DNA of 64,000 nt from Streptomyces spinosus (lineage in GTDB: Bacteria > Actinomycetota > Actinomycetes > Streptomycetales > Streptomycetaceae): assembly GCF_020400655.1 (NCBI RefSeq), contig NZ_JAINRC010000032.1, forward strand, positions 1-64,000. The letters run 5' to 3'. The stretch's first letter is position 1, and each line of letters begins with the position of its first letter. A model generated the notes under the pieces. The model searched no databases. It was not told where the DNA came from and saw only the letters and a program-made list of their open reading frames with translations. The translations under genes were made by a program, and so were the position numbers. This document shows, one piece after another, positions 42,220-50,693 of this stretch.

Positions 42220-42672
42220 ATGACCGAGCACCCTTCCGGCAGCGCCCACGGCAACCCCCTGGGCACCGTCGAACTCCTCACCACCCTCCGGTTCCGGCCG
42301 GCGTCCCCGGGACGCCACAGCATCGACTGCCGGTTCAGCTACAGCGTCGACGATCCCTTCGCCGTGCGCATGGACCTCCTCGTGACCACGGAGACCTGCG
42401 TCACCTGGGTGGTCGGCCGGGACCTGCTGAGCGCCGGCACCGACCGGCCCAGCGGAGAGGGCGACTGCAAGGTGTGGCCCGCCACGGGGCCGGGTGGGCG
42501 TCCGTCGCTCCACCTGAGACTGGAGAGCCCGCACGGGCACGCGACGTTCGCGGCCGACCTGACCGTCCTGCGCCGGTGGCTGGAACAGACGTATGCCCTG
42601 GTCCCCGCCGGAAGCGAGGGCGCACTCCTGGACTGGGCCGGCCTCACCGAAAGCCTGCTGCCGCCCGTTTGA
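42220..42672 (+). CDS. SsgA-like sporulation/cell division protein (SALP)
   Basis: 150 residues from ATG 42220, 4 bp after the WhiB stop, so translation is probably coupled. The SALP pattern is clear: VELLTTLRFRPASPGRHSIDCRFSYSVDDPFAVRMDLL, then TCVTWVVGRDLLSAG and GDCKVWPATGP, DLTVLRRWLEQTYALVPAGSE. SALPs are found only in sporulating actinomycetes and guide septum site choice and peptidoglycan remodelling. Its pairing with a Wbl protein inside a regulator island suggests a link between the island and development. Confidence 0.92.
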   Translation: MTEHPSGSAHGNPLGTVELLTTLRFRPASPGRHSIDCRFSYSVDDPFAVRMDLLVTTETCVTWVVGRDLLSAGTDRPSGEGDCKVWPATGPGGRPSLHLRLESPHGHATFAADLTVLRRWLEQTYALVPAGSEGALLDWAGLTESLLPPV

Positions 42673-42706
42673 ACCATGGATCCCGGCCCGCTGGTCACAC
42701 CTCCAT

Positions 42707-42722
42707 GGTCAAATGCCCGATG
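42707..42722 (+). promoter_or_regulatory. GATG box variant, hydrolase 3
   Basis: GGTCAAATGCCCGATG, one core mismatch (GCC for GAC), 83 bp before the hydrolase ATG. Confidence 0.45.
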
Positions 42723-42805
42723 CCCCGGCCCCGGCCCGTCACCACACTCGACGGCATACGCTGCCCCCCGCCGAGCGGGAGCAAGGCCCCGGCGAAGGAT
42801 CCGAC

Positions 42806-43651
42806 ATGTACACCGACGCACCCAACCACGTCGTCGACGCCGCCAACGGCGTCCGCTACGCCTACCGGCGCTGCGGTCCCTCCGGTTCGCAACCACCGCT
42901 GCTCATGCTCCACCACTTCCGCGGCACCCTGGACAGCTGGGACCCGGCACTGGTCAACGCCCTGGCGGCGGAACGCGACGTCATCGCCTTCGACAACGCC
43001 GGGGTCGGTCTGAGCACCGGCCACACCCCCCGGACCATCGCGGAGACGGCCGTGGACACCCTCGCCTTCATGACCGCCATCGGGGTACGGCAGGCGGACC
43101 TGCTGGGATTCTCGATGGGGGGCTGCACGGCCCAGGAACTGGCCCTGCTGCGCCCCGCCGCCGTACGCCGCCTGGTGCTGGCGGCCACCGCCCCGCGCGG
43201 TGTGCCGGGCGTCTTCGGCTGGCCGGACGACATCTTCGCCCGCGCCGACGTCGACCGGCCGAGCCTGGAGGACTACCTGTACACGTTCTTCGACCACGAA
43301 GAGTCCGGTCAGCGCGGGGGACTGGAGTTCCTCGGCAGGTACATCGAGCGGGAGCACGACCGGGACCTGCCGGCCGGCCGGGAGGCCCGGCAGGCGCAGT
43401 ACGAGGCGATGACCGAGTGGGGCGTCCCGGACAGCGCCGCCCTGCACCGGCTCTCCGCGATCGGGCACCCCGCGCTCGTGGTGCACGCGGACAACGACCG
43501 CGTCGTCCCGCCCGGCGCGTCCCGCCTGCTGGCGGGCCTGCTGCCCGACGCACGGGTGAAGGCGTATCCGCACTCCGGTCACGGCTTCCTCTTCCAGCAC
43601 CACGAGGAGGTCGCGCGGGACGTGCTGGCCTTCCTGGCCCAGGCGCCCTGA
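42806..43651 (+). CDS. Alpha/beta hydrolase (island paralogue 3)
   Basis: 281 residues; ATG 42806 with GAAGGA upstream. Oxyanion region MLHHFRGTLDSWDPALVNALAAERDVIAFDNAG, nucleophile GFSMGGCTAQ, acid VHADNDRVVPP, base SGHGFLFQHH. Same subfamily as the genes at 24823, 31695 and 46917, sharing the H-F-x-G-x-x-D-x-W-D-P opening. It lies between the SALP gene and LAL2, both on the plus strand. The substrate is unknown. Confidence 0.9.
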   Translation: MYTDAPNHVVDAANGVRYAYRRCGPSGSQPPLLMLHHFRGTLDSWDPALVNALAAERDVIAFDNAGVGLSTGHTPRTIAETAVDTLAFMTAIGVRQADLLGFSMGGCTAQELALLRPAAVRRLVLAATAPRGVPGVFGWPDDIFARADVDRPSLEDYLYTFFDHEESGQRGGLEFLGRYIEREHDRDLPAGREARQAQYEAMTEWGVPDSAALHRLSAIGHPALVVHADNDRVVPPGASRLLAGLLPDARVKAYPHSGHGFLFQHHEEVARDVLAFLAQAP

Positions 43652-43666
43652 AACCCGGCCGATACC

Positions 43667-43682
43667 AGTCGACCGACAGATG
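43667..43682 (+). promoter_or_regulatory. GATG box, LAL2
   Basis: AGTCGACCGACAGATG, 60-75 bp before the LAL2 start; one mismatch (G for A at position 5). Confidence 0.55.
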
Positions 43683-43741
43683 CGTCACCCGGCCGCCGGC
43701 AGCCACCATGTGAGCGCCGGCAGGGGCAACCGTCCTCCGGC

Positions 43742-46483
43742 GTGGGAGGAACGTTGTCGTTGGTGGGCCGTACGTCCGAATTGCATGCACTGGAAGCACT
43801 GCTGGCCGAGGCGGAGAACGAGGGAGCGGCGCTGCTGCTGCGGGGCGACCCCGGGGTGGGGAAGACCGCGCTGCTGGACGCCGTGACCACCCGCGCCCGC
43901 TCGGGCGGGGTGCGCGTGATCCAGGTCGTCGGGGTCGAGAGCGAACAGGAACTCGCCTTCTCCGCACTGCACCAGCTCCTCTATCCGCTGTTCGACCACC
44001 TCGCGGGACTACCGGCCTTCCAGAGCGGCGTGCTGGAACAGGCGCTCTCCATCCGTGAGGGCTCGGCACCGGGACGCTTCGCCATCTCGGCGGCGGCGCT
44101 GGCGCTCCTCCAGGCCGCGTCCCGGCGGTGGCCCCTGTGCGTGGTGGTGGACGACGTGCACTGGATCGACCGCTCCAGCGCCGAGGTGCTGACGTTCGTC
44201 ACCCGCAGGCTCGGCAGCTGCCGGGCGGCCTTCATCATGGCCGCGCGCAGCGCCGCGCACGGCTTCCTCGACCCCACGGGCCTGCGTGTGCTCGACGTCG
44301 GGCCGCTGCCGGCCCCCGACGCGCTGGTGCTGCTCGACAACAGTCACCCGGGGCTGGCCGAGACGACCAGGCGGCGCCTGCTGGACGAGTCGGAAGGCAA
44401 CCCGCTGGCGCTGGTGGAACTGGCGAGCCAGCTCACCGACGCGCAGCGGGACGGCGCCGAAACCCTGCCGGCGAACCTGCCGCTCAACAGCCGGCTGGAG
44501 AGCGTGTTCGCCGACCGCGTCCGGCAGCTCGGCTCCGTCACACGGTTCGCCCTGCTGCTGACGGCCCTGGACGGAGAGCGCCCCGGCAATCTGGCGGACA
44601 TCCGGGCGGCCTTCGGCGCCGGCGGCGAGGAGTGGGACGACGGCCTGCTGGAGACGAGCGAGCGCACCGGACTGGTCCGTGTCGACCACGTCGCGGAACA
44701 GGTCACCTTCCGGCACCCCCTGGTCCGCTCCTGCGTGGTGCACATGTCCCCGGCCGGACGCCGCAGAGGCGCGCACCGGGCGCTGGCCGAGGTCCTGACG
44801 GCGGAGCCGGAACGGCGTGCCCTGCACCTCGCCCACGCCGCGGACGAACCCGACGAGGCGGTCGCCGTCGAACTCACCGGCGCCGCCGAGCGGGCCGTGG
44901 CTCGTGGCGGCGCCGCGGAGGCCGCCACGGCGTACCGCCGTGCCGCCGAACTCAGCCAGGACCCCACCGCACGCACCCGACGCCTGGAACAGGCCGCGTT
45001 CGCCGCCGGCATCGCCGGACTCCTGGGAACGGCCCACGAACTGGCCGGCCAGACCGCGGAGTCACTGCGGGGCGCGGCAGCCGCGGGCTACGTGCAGTTC
45101 CACCGGGAAGGAGACATCGACGCGGTCTACCGCATCCTGCCGCCCGCCATGGAGGCGGCGCGCGGAGACACCGTCCCGGCCGACGCGGACGCGTTCGACG
45201 ACGCGTTCTACGTCCTGCTCAACGCGGCGGTGTGGGGCGGCCGTGCGGAACTGTGGCCACCCGTGTACCGCGCGCTCGACCGGGTCTCCGAGTCCGCCCG
45301 CATGTGCTTCGACTGCGTCGCCGACCCGGCACGCACCGCTCACGACGTGCGCGAACGCCTGGACAAGGCGACGGCCGAGCTGTCCCCCGACACACCCCTG
45401 TGGCGCGTCACCTGGCTGATCTACACGGCCATGTACCTCGACTGCTTCACGTACTACGACGGCGTGTGGCGCGAGGCCGTCGGGCACAGCGCGTACGACA
45501 GCCTGCGCTTCGGCGTGGTGGCCAGGACCCACGAGGCGTTCATGCGGGGGGAATGGGACAAGGTCCAGACGATCGCGTCCCGGGGCTTCGCGGACGCCAC
45601 CGAGCACGACTACCACCTCATCCACATCATCTTCACGTACGGGCTGGCCATGGTCGCGTCCGGCCGCGGGGACGAGGAGGCGCTGCGCCGGCACTGCGAC
45701 ACGATCACCGCGTGGGCCCAGCCGCGCCGCATGCAGCTGCTGATGTCCACCGTGAACGAGACCTGGGCCCGCGCCGCGGTCGGCCGCGGGGACTTCGAGG
45801 AGGCCTACCTGCTGACCTCCGCGTTGACCCCGCCGGGAGAACTGCCCTCGCACTTCCCCCACTTCTCGCGCGTGTTCCTGGACCTCGTGGAGTCCGCGAT
45901 GCGCACCGGCAGGACCGAGGCGGCCCGCGCACACGTCGAAGCCGGCCGGCAGGCGCGTGTGGACGTCATCTCACCGCACCACGCGCTCATCCTCGCCGCG
46001 GCCGCCGCGGTCGCCGCGCCCGACGACGAGGCGGGCGCGCTGTACGAGGCGGCCCTCGCGGTCCCGGACGCCTCCCTGTGGCCCTTCGAGTACGCCCGCC
46101 TGCGGCTGTGGTACGGCGAGTGGCTCCGCCGGCGCCGGGAGTACACGGCCGCCCGCGTCCAGCTGAGCGTGGCGCTCGAAGTGTTCGAGCAGCAGTTGAA
46201 GGCTCCGCTGTGGGCGCAGCGCACGCGGGACGAACTGCGCGCGTCCGGCGTGGGCGTCGGCGTCGCTGACGCCAGGACCGGGGTGCGGATGAGCGCACAG
46301 GAACGTCGTATCGCGGAGCTCGCGGCGAGCGGTCTGTCCAACAAGGAGATCGGCCGGCAGCTCAACATCTCCCCCCGCACCGCCGGCGCCCACCTCTACC
46401 GGGTGTTCCCCAAGCTGGGCATCACCTCCCGCGCCGCCCTGCGTGACGCGCTGAAGGCCTTCGACGAGGTGAACGGCACCTGA
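43742..46483 (+). CDS. Large LuxR (LAL) regulator, LAL2
   Basis: Up to 913 residues. The frame opens at GTG 43742, but GGAGG (43745-43749) lies inside it, so TTG 43754 or TTG 43760 may be the real start. Walker A LLLRGDPGVGKTALL (residues ~33-47), Walker B LCVVVDDVHWIDR, a long helical middle, and a C-terminal LuxR HTH (MSAQERRIAELAASGLSNKEIGRQLNISPRTAGAHLYRVFPKLGITSR, ~845-895). An ATP-dependent activator of the MalT/PikD type. Preceded by a GATG box, so it is probably under the same control as SARP1. Confidence 0.93.
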   Translation: MGGTLSLVGRTSELHALEALLAEAENEGAALLLRGDPGVGKTALLDAVTTRARSGGVRVIQVVGVESEQELAFSALHQLLYPLFDHLAGLPAFQSGVLEQALSIREGSAPGRFAISAAALALLQAASRRWPLCVVVDDVHWIDRSSAEVLTFVTRRLGSCRAAFIMAARSAAHGFLDPTGLRVLDVGPLPAPDALVLLDNSHPGLAETTRRRLLDESEGNPLALVELASQLTDAQRDGAETLPANLPLNSRLESVFADRVRQLGSVTRFALLLTALDGERPGNLADIRAAFGAGGEEWDDGLLETSERTGLVRVDHVAEQVTFRHPLVRSCVVHMSPAGRRRGAHRALAEVLTAEPERRALHLAHAADEPDEAVAVELTGAAERAVARGGAAEAATAYRRAAELSQDPTARTRRLEQAAFAAGIAGLLGTAHELAGQTAESLRGAAAAGYVQFHREGDIDAVYRILPPAMEAARGDTVPADADAFDDAFYVLLNAAVWGGRAELWPPVYRALDRVSESARMCFDCVADPARTAHDVRERLDKATAELSPDTPLWRVTWLIYTAMYLDCFTYYDGVWREAVGHSAYDSLRFGVVARTHEAFMRGEWDKVQTIASRGFADATEHDYHLIHIIFTYGLAMVASGRGDEEALRRHCDTITAWAQPRRMQLLMSTVNETWARAAVGRGDFEEAYLLTSALTPPGELPSHFPHFSRVFLDLVESAMRTGRTEAARAHVEAGRQARVDVISPHHALILAAAAAVAAPDDEAGALYEAALAVPDASLWPFEYARLRLWYGEWLRRRREYTAARVQLSVALEVFEQQLKAPLWAQRTRDELRASGVGVGVADARTGVRMSAQERRIAELAASGLSNKEIGRQLNISPRTAGAHLYRVFPKLGITSRAALRDALKAFDEVNGT

Positions 46484-46520
46484 CGGCCGTACCGGCAGGG
46501 GCACGTGTGGATGCGCCGCT

Positions 46521-46536
46521 GGTCGATTGCCCGATG
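46521..46536 (+). promoter_or_regulatory. GATG box variant before small ORF
   Basis: GGTCGATTGCCCGATG, 14 of 16 bases identical to the box before hydrolase 3. Confidence 0.35.
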
Positions 46537-46615
46537 GCGCAGTAGAGGGCCCCGAGCCGCCCGTTCGACACGTGTGCGCCGTACGTCGGCGACCGCGGCC
46601 CCTTTCCGGTAGCTG

Positions 46616-46735
46616 ATGGGCAACCACACCATCGCCCAGCGCATGTACCGCCACGACCCGCAGCTCGACCGGAAGCTCGCCGCGCTCCTCGGCTTCCTCG
46701 GTACGGACGTACCGGACGAACTGCTGCGGAGCTGA
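46616..46735 (+). CDS. Possible small ORF or gene remnant
   Basis: 39 codons from ATG 46616: GNHTIAQRMYRHDPQLDRKL, then AALLGFLGTDVPDELLRS. The composition is protein-like (two short helices), unlike the arginine-rich chance frames around it. No ribosome-binding site. Could be the tail of a deleted gene, kept behind a GATG-box promoter. Not recognised. Confidence 0.3.
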   Translation: MGNHTIAQRMYRHDPQLDRKLAALLGFLGTDVPDELLRS

Positions 46736-46916
46736 CCGGGACCGGCACCTGGGGACACCCGGCGAGGGCTGGGCGCGGCGCGGGATCGGGAGGCCGGGGG
46801 CCCCGGGGCCGGTCCGGCCTCCCTCGACTCCCGCGAGTCGTTCCCCGGCCGATCGCGCCACGGGGCCGCGCGACGCCCCGGCGCCACCGCCGGAGCGATC
46901 GAGTACCGCCGCCGCC

Positions 46917-47753
46917 TCAGGCGGACAGGAAGCGGTTGACGTCGTGGGCGAAGTCGTCGGGGTGCTGGAAGAGGAAGCCGTGTCCGGCGTCGCTGTAGAG
47001 GATCACCTTGGCGTCGGGGAGCTTCTGCGACATCGCGTAGGTGGCGTAGGCGTGGATCATGACGTCGTGGGCGCCGTTGGCGACCAGGACCGGCAGGGTC
47101 AGTTCCTCCTGCCGGTGCCAGTAACCCTTGAACGAGCCGATGGCGCCGAGCTGTCCGCGTACCGCCTCGGGGCCGACGACCGCCTGGGAGTCCTTGAGCC
47201 GGTACTCCAGCCGCTCCAGGGACGCCCGGCCCGCGGCCGTCGCCTCCTCGGTCTCGGGGAAGAAGAGGTAGAGGAAGTCCTCGGCGGCGTTGACCGGCTT
47301 CGCCATGGTCTGCCGGGTGCGGGCCGAGGGCGGCGGCATGTCGGGCACGCCGCCGGCCGAGCTGCCCGCCACCACCAGGTGACGGACGATGCCGGGGGCG
47401 GCGAGCGCCACGCCCTGGGCGACGATGCCACCCATCGACCAGCCCAGGACGTCGACGTCCGTCAGGCCGAGCGCGTGGATGAACGCGAGCGAGCCCTCCA
47501 CCATGTCCTCGATCGAGGCCGGCGCGTCGCCGGTGGACAGGTTGATGCCCCGGTTGTCGAAGACGATGACTTCGCGTTCGGCGGCCAGGGGTTCGAGGAA
47601 GGCGGGGTCCCAGTGGTCGATGGTGCCACGGAAGCGCATGTGCATCAGCAGCGGACGGCCGCCCGCCCGGCCGAACCTGCGGTAGGCGAAACGCTCCCCC
47701 GAAGGTCCGTCGACGTAACGGGTCTCGGCCGCATCGGCCGCGTAAGCAGACAT
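46917..47753 (-). CDS. Alpha/beta hydrolase (island paralogue 4)
   Basis: 278 residues; ATG 47753 with AGGAG upstream. Opening MHMRFRGTIDHWDPAFLEPLAAEREVIVFDNRG, nucleophile LGWSMGGIVAQ, acid VANGAHDVMIHA, base SDAGHGFLFQHP. The subfamily pattern is the same as in the other island hydrolases, but the helical cap (DMPPPSARTRQTMAKPVNAAEDFLYLFFPETEEA) is distinct, so substrate preference probably differs. Its promoter region has the 28-bp element shared with hydrolase 2. Confidence 0.9.
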   Translation of the reverse strand: MSAYAADAAETRYVDGPSGERFAYRRFGRAGGRPLLMHMRFRGTIDHWDPAFLEPLAAEREVIVFDNRGINLSTGDAPASIEDMVEGSLAFIHALGLTDVDVLGWSMGGIVAQGVALAAPGIVRHLVVAGSSAGGVPDMPPPSARTRQTMAKPVNAAEDFLYLFFPETEEATAAGRASLERLEYRLKDSQAVVGPEAVRGQLGAIGSFKGYWHRQEELTLPVLVANGAHDVMIHAYATYAMSQKLPDAKVILYSDAGHGFLFQHPDDFAHDVNRFLSA

Positions 47754-47841
47754 ACCCAGGACTCCTGTTCAGGAAAGACGGCACCCGGACACGTGGGACA
47801 TGTGCGTCACCGACCGGGCGTCTTCAGTCTCACCGCCCCTT

Positions 47842-47869
47842 GTGGAAACTTTGTGGCCGCGGACTTGAC
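47842..47869 (-). promoter_or_regulatory. Shared hydrolase promoter element, copy 2
   Basis: Minus-strand GTCAAG-N7-CCACAAAGTTTCCAC, 89 bp before the start at 47753. Here the second half continues as CCACAAG, giving an 11-bp-spaced direct repeat CCACAAAG/CCACAAG reminiscent of SARP sites. Confidence 0.6.
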
Positions 47870-47964
47870 CCCGCGCCCTCCCGGGCACGTGCGGCCCAGG
47901 ACGGCACCCCGCCGCGCGCGGGGGACTTCCTCCTCGGCTCCGGCGCGTCCAGGGCTGCCGGACC

Positions 47965-49647
47965 TCAGAGCGTCGCGAGGTACTGGTGGACCGAGCGGAC
48001 CGCGCTGGCGCCGTCCCCGACCGCGGCGGCGACCCGCTTCATCGAGGCCAGACGCACGTCACCGGCGGCGAACACACCGGGCACGCTGGTCTCGTACGGC
48101 AGTGGCTCACGCCCCAGTTCCTTCCAGCGCGGTCCGAGGTCCGCCGCCGGCAGCTGCCGGTCCGTCGGTACGAACCCGTCCGGGTCCAGCACCACTCCAC
48201 CGAGCCATGTCGTCGCCGGCCGGGCCCCGATGAAGCAGAACAGGCCCGCGCACTCGACACGGCGTGCCCCGGCGCCACCGTCCCGGGTGGTCAGGGACAC
48301 TCCGTCCAGGTGCGGCCGGCCGTGCAGCGCCGTCACCTCGGTGCCGGTGAGCACGGTGATCCGGGGGTCGTTCACGATCCGTTCCACGAGGTACGCGGAC
48401 ATGCGGGCGCCCAGTTCGGGCCCCCGTACCACCAGGGTGACCTCGGAGGCGTACCGGGCCAGGTGCAAGGCGGCCTGGCCGGCGGAGTTGGCGCCGCCGA
48501 CCACCGCGACCGGCCGGCCGGCGACCGCCTGTGCCTCCAGGTCGGTGGCCGCGTAGTAGATGCCGCAGCCGGTCAGTTCCGCCCAGCCGTCCAGCGGGAG
48601 CGCCCGGTACTCCGCTCCGGTGGCGACGATCACCGCCCGCGTCTCCACGCGGGTTCCGTCCACCAGGGTCACGACGTGGTCGCGGCCCTCGGTGCTCAGC
48701 CCCACGACACCGCACGGACTGGCGATGCGCACACCGAACTTCAGCGCCTGTACGGCCGCACGCGCGGTCAGGTCGGCTCCGCTGAGCCCGAAGGGGAACC
48801 CGAGGTAGTTCTCGATGCGTGCGCTGGTGGCGGCCTGGCCGCCGACGGCCACCCCGTCCAGCAGCACCGTCTCCAGACCCTCGGAGGCGCCGTACACCGC
48901 GGCCGCCAGCCCCGCCGGTCCGGCACCCACGACGGTGAGGTCGGCCGAGCCGCGCCCGGTACGGCGGTAGGCGAGATTGAGCCGCTGGCTGAGCACGCCC
49001 GGTGTCACACGGGGCGTCGCCTCGCGCGACGACAGCGCCGCGGGCAGGTCCTCCTCGGTGAGGCCGGTCGAACGCATCGCGTCCGCGCCCTGCGGGGAGC
49101 CGCTGTCCAGCCACCGGTGCGGCACGCCCTGACGGTCCAGGAAGGTGCGCATGGCCAGGCCCTCGGCCGTGCCGGCGTCGCCGACGATGCGCAGTGTCTG
49201 CTGCGTCGCCTGGCGCAGCAGCCGGCGCCGGGCGAGGATCGCGCGCAGGAACAGGTCGGAGAGTTCGGTCTCCTGGGCCATCAGCCGGCGGAAGGCCGCC
49301 GGCCGCACCCGGTGGATCGTGCCGCCGGCGGCGACGCGTACGGTCAGCCCGCGCCGCTGTCCGGTGAGCAGGTTGAGCTCGCCGGCGAACTGGCCGGGGC
49401 CGTGCGTCATGAAGAGGTGCCCGTCACCGCCCTCCGCGGACGGGATGACCGCCTCCAGCGTCGCCGTCCCGCACAGGAAGAGGTCGACCGAGTCGTCCTC
49501 CACCTGGTACAGGACGTCTCCCGCCCGGACCTCCTCGCGGGTCGCGTACCGGGCGGCCCGGGCGAGCTGACCGTCGTCCAGCCGCACTCCGGCGGCGGCG
49601 GCGAGATCGTCGGGGCGGTCACCGATCTCGGGGAATGAGGTTGCCAT
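47965..49647 (-). CDS. cNMP-binding domain fused to thioredoxin-reductase-like flavoprotein
   Basis: 560 residues from ATG 49647. Residues ~20-150 form a cyclic-nucleotide-binding (CRP-like) domain (VLYQVEDDSVDLFLCGTATLEAVI, GPGQFAGELNLLTGQRRGLTVRV). Residues ~155-225 look like a degraded thioredoxin/glutaredoxin fold (LRIVGDAGTAEGLAMRTFLDRQGVPHRWLD). Residues ~240-555 are a low-Mr TrxR flavoprotein with LTVVGAGPAGLAAAVYGASEG and VAVVGGANSAGQAALHLA. The CxxC of true thioredoxin reductases is absent (GCGIYYAATD at that place), so it cannot reduce thioredoxin in the normal way. A known but poorly understood fusion family. Confidence 0.88.
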   Translation of the reverse strand: MATSFPEIGDRPDDLAAAAGVRLDDGQLARAARYATREEVRAGDVLYQVEDDSVDLFLCGTATLEAVIPSAEGGDGHLFMTHGPGQFAGELNLLTGQRRGLTVRVAAGGTIHRVRPAAFRRLMAQETELSDLFLRAILARRRLLRQATQQTLRIVGDAGTAEGLAMRTFLDRQGVPHRWLDSGSPQGADAMRSTGLTEEDLPAALSSREATPRVTPGVLSQRLNLAYRRTGRGSADLTVVGAGPAGLAAAVYGASEGLETVLLDGVAVGGQAATSARIENYLGFPFGLSGADLTARAAVQALKFGVRIASPCGVVGLSTEGRDHVVTLVDGTRVETRAVIVATGAEYRALPLDGWAELTGCGIYYAATDLEAQAVAGRPVAVVGGANSAGQAALHLARYASEVTLVVRGPELGARMSAYLVERIVNDPRITVLTGTEVTALHGRPHLDGVSLTTRDGGAGARRVECAGLFCFIGARPATTWLGGVVLDPDGFVPTDRQLPAADLGPRWKELGREPLPYETSVPGVFAAGDVRLASMKRVAAAVGDGASAVRSVHQYLATL

Positions 49648-49826
49648 GCCCGAAGAATGCCACCGGGTCACACCGCCGGGCGACGGATCGCCCCGTGTGT
49701 GCGGCTCCGGCGGCGCACATGTGCACACGAGGGCAGTCTCCCTGCACCAACGGCCCCGCACGTCCGGAGTATGTTCGACGGTGTGCCCCGGCAGTGGGGC
49801 ACGTACACCCGAGGAGTGTGTTCCGT

Positions 49827-50291
49827 ATGTCCGCCCGGCCCGTGGTGCGGGGTCTGCACCACATCAAGATCCCCGTGTCCGACCTGGAGCGGAGCATCGC
49901 CTGGTACGGCTCCGTGCTGGGCGCGCGTCGCATCCCGGAGTACGACCACGTCACCTCGGACGGACGGCTGTTCGCCGTCATCCTCGACGTCCCCGGTGTG
50001 GACGTGCCCGTGGAACTGCGTCTCGACCCGGCGACCGCCGGACGGCTGGCCGGCTTCGACCCGCTGACCTTCACGGTGACGGACCGGGCGGGACTCGACG
50101 GCTGGATCCGTCACCTCGACACGCTCGGCGTGCCCCACTCACCGGTCATCGTCGCCCTGGTCGGCCATCTCCTGGTGGTCCCCGACCCCGACGGTGTCCG
50201 GCTGCGCTTCTACACCGACGAGCCCCACGGACTGGGCCCGGAACACGTGGACTTCGCGTCCCCCTGGCTGCGCCCCGGCACGCATGCCTGA
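49827..50291 (+). CDS. VOC superfamily (glyoxalase/dioxygenase fold) protein
   Basis: 154 residues; ATG 49827 with GAGGAG 10 nt upstream. First VOC module: VRGLHHIKIPVSDLERSIAWYGSVLGARRI (metal His in LHHI). Second: PLTFTVTDRAGLDGWIRHLDTLGV...HLLVVPDPDGVRLRFY, where the E of D-P-D/E-G is conserved in spirit but the final Glu is replaced by Arg-Phe-Tyr context. Could be a glyoxalase, a resistance protein or a ring-cleaving enzyme. Divergent from the cNMP/TrxR fusion. Confidence 0.85.
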   Translation: MSARPVVRGLHHIKIPVSDLERSIAWYGSVLGARRIPEYDHVTSDGRLFAVILDVPGVDVPVELRLDPATAGRLAGFDPLTFTVTDRAGLDGWIRHLDTLGVPHSPVIVALVGHLLVVPDPDGVRLRFYTDEPHGLGPEHVDFASPWLRPGTHA

Positions 50292-50693
50292 TTGGCGGTG
50301 ACATCCCCGGCGGCCGGAGGAGCCCCGGCGCTCACCACCCCGTCCCTCACGTGCCCCGCCCCGCCCCGCCGCGCCGGCGCCGTGACGGGTCCGTCGTTCC
50401 AGAAGCCCGTCATCGCCCGCGCCGTCTCCCGGGGGCGCCGCGGGTGCGGTGAGCGCCCCGTGTCCGCCACGCTCGGGACGCGGTTGCCGCAGGTCCTGCC
50501 ACACCTGCTCCCTCGTCATCGTGGTGAGCGCCCCGGGCGATCCGGCCGCCCATGGCGTGGCCCGCCAGATGCGGTCGGGTGCCGAGCGCTTCGGAAGGGA
50601 CATGGACGCCACGGCGTACAGACCATGTCGGGTGGGCCGGACCCGACGCGCCGGAGCGGGACTTGGGGCCCCGGGCCATGCCGGGCCCCGTCG
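50292..50693. other. Intergenic, no gene supported
   Basis: 402 bp between convergent VOC and molybdoenzyme genes. A minus-strand frame near 50450-50612 (SLPKRSAPDRIWRATPWAAG) has somewhat protein-like composition and may be a fossil, but no family is recognised. Confidence 0.4.

Larger units (their letters stand above)
46484..46916. other. Spacer with variant GATG box and a small ORF
   Basis: 433 bp between LAL2 and the convergent hydrolase gene. Apart from the box and the 39-residue ORF described separately, nothing is recognised. Confidence 0.45.
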
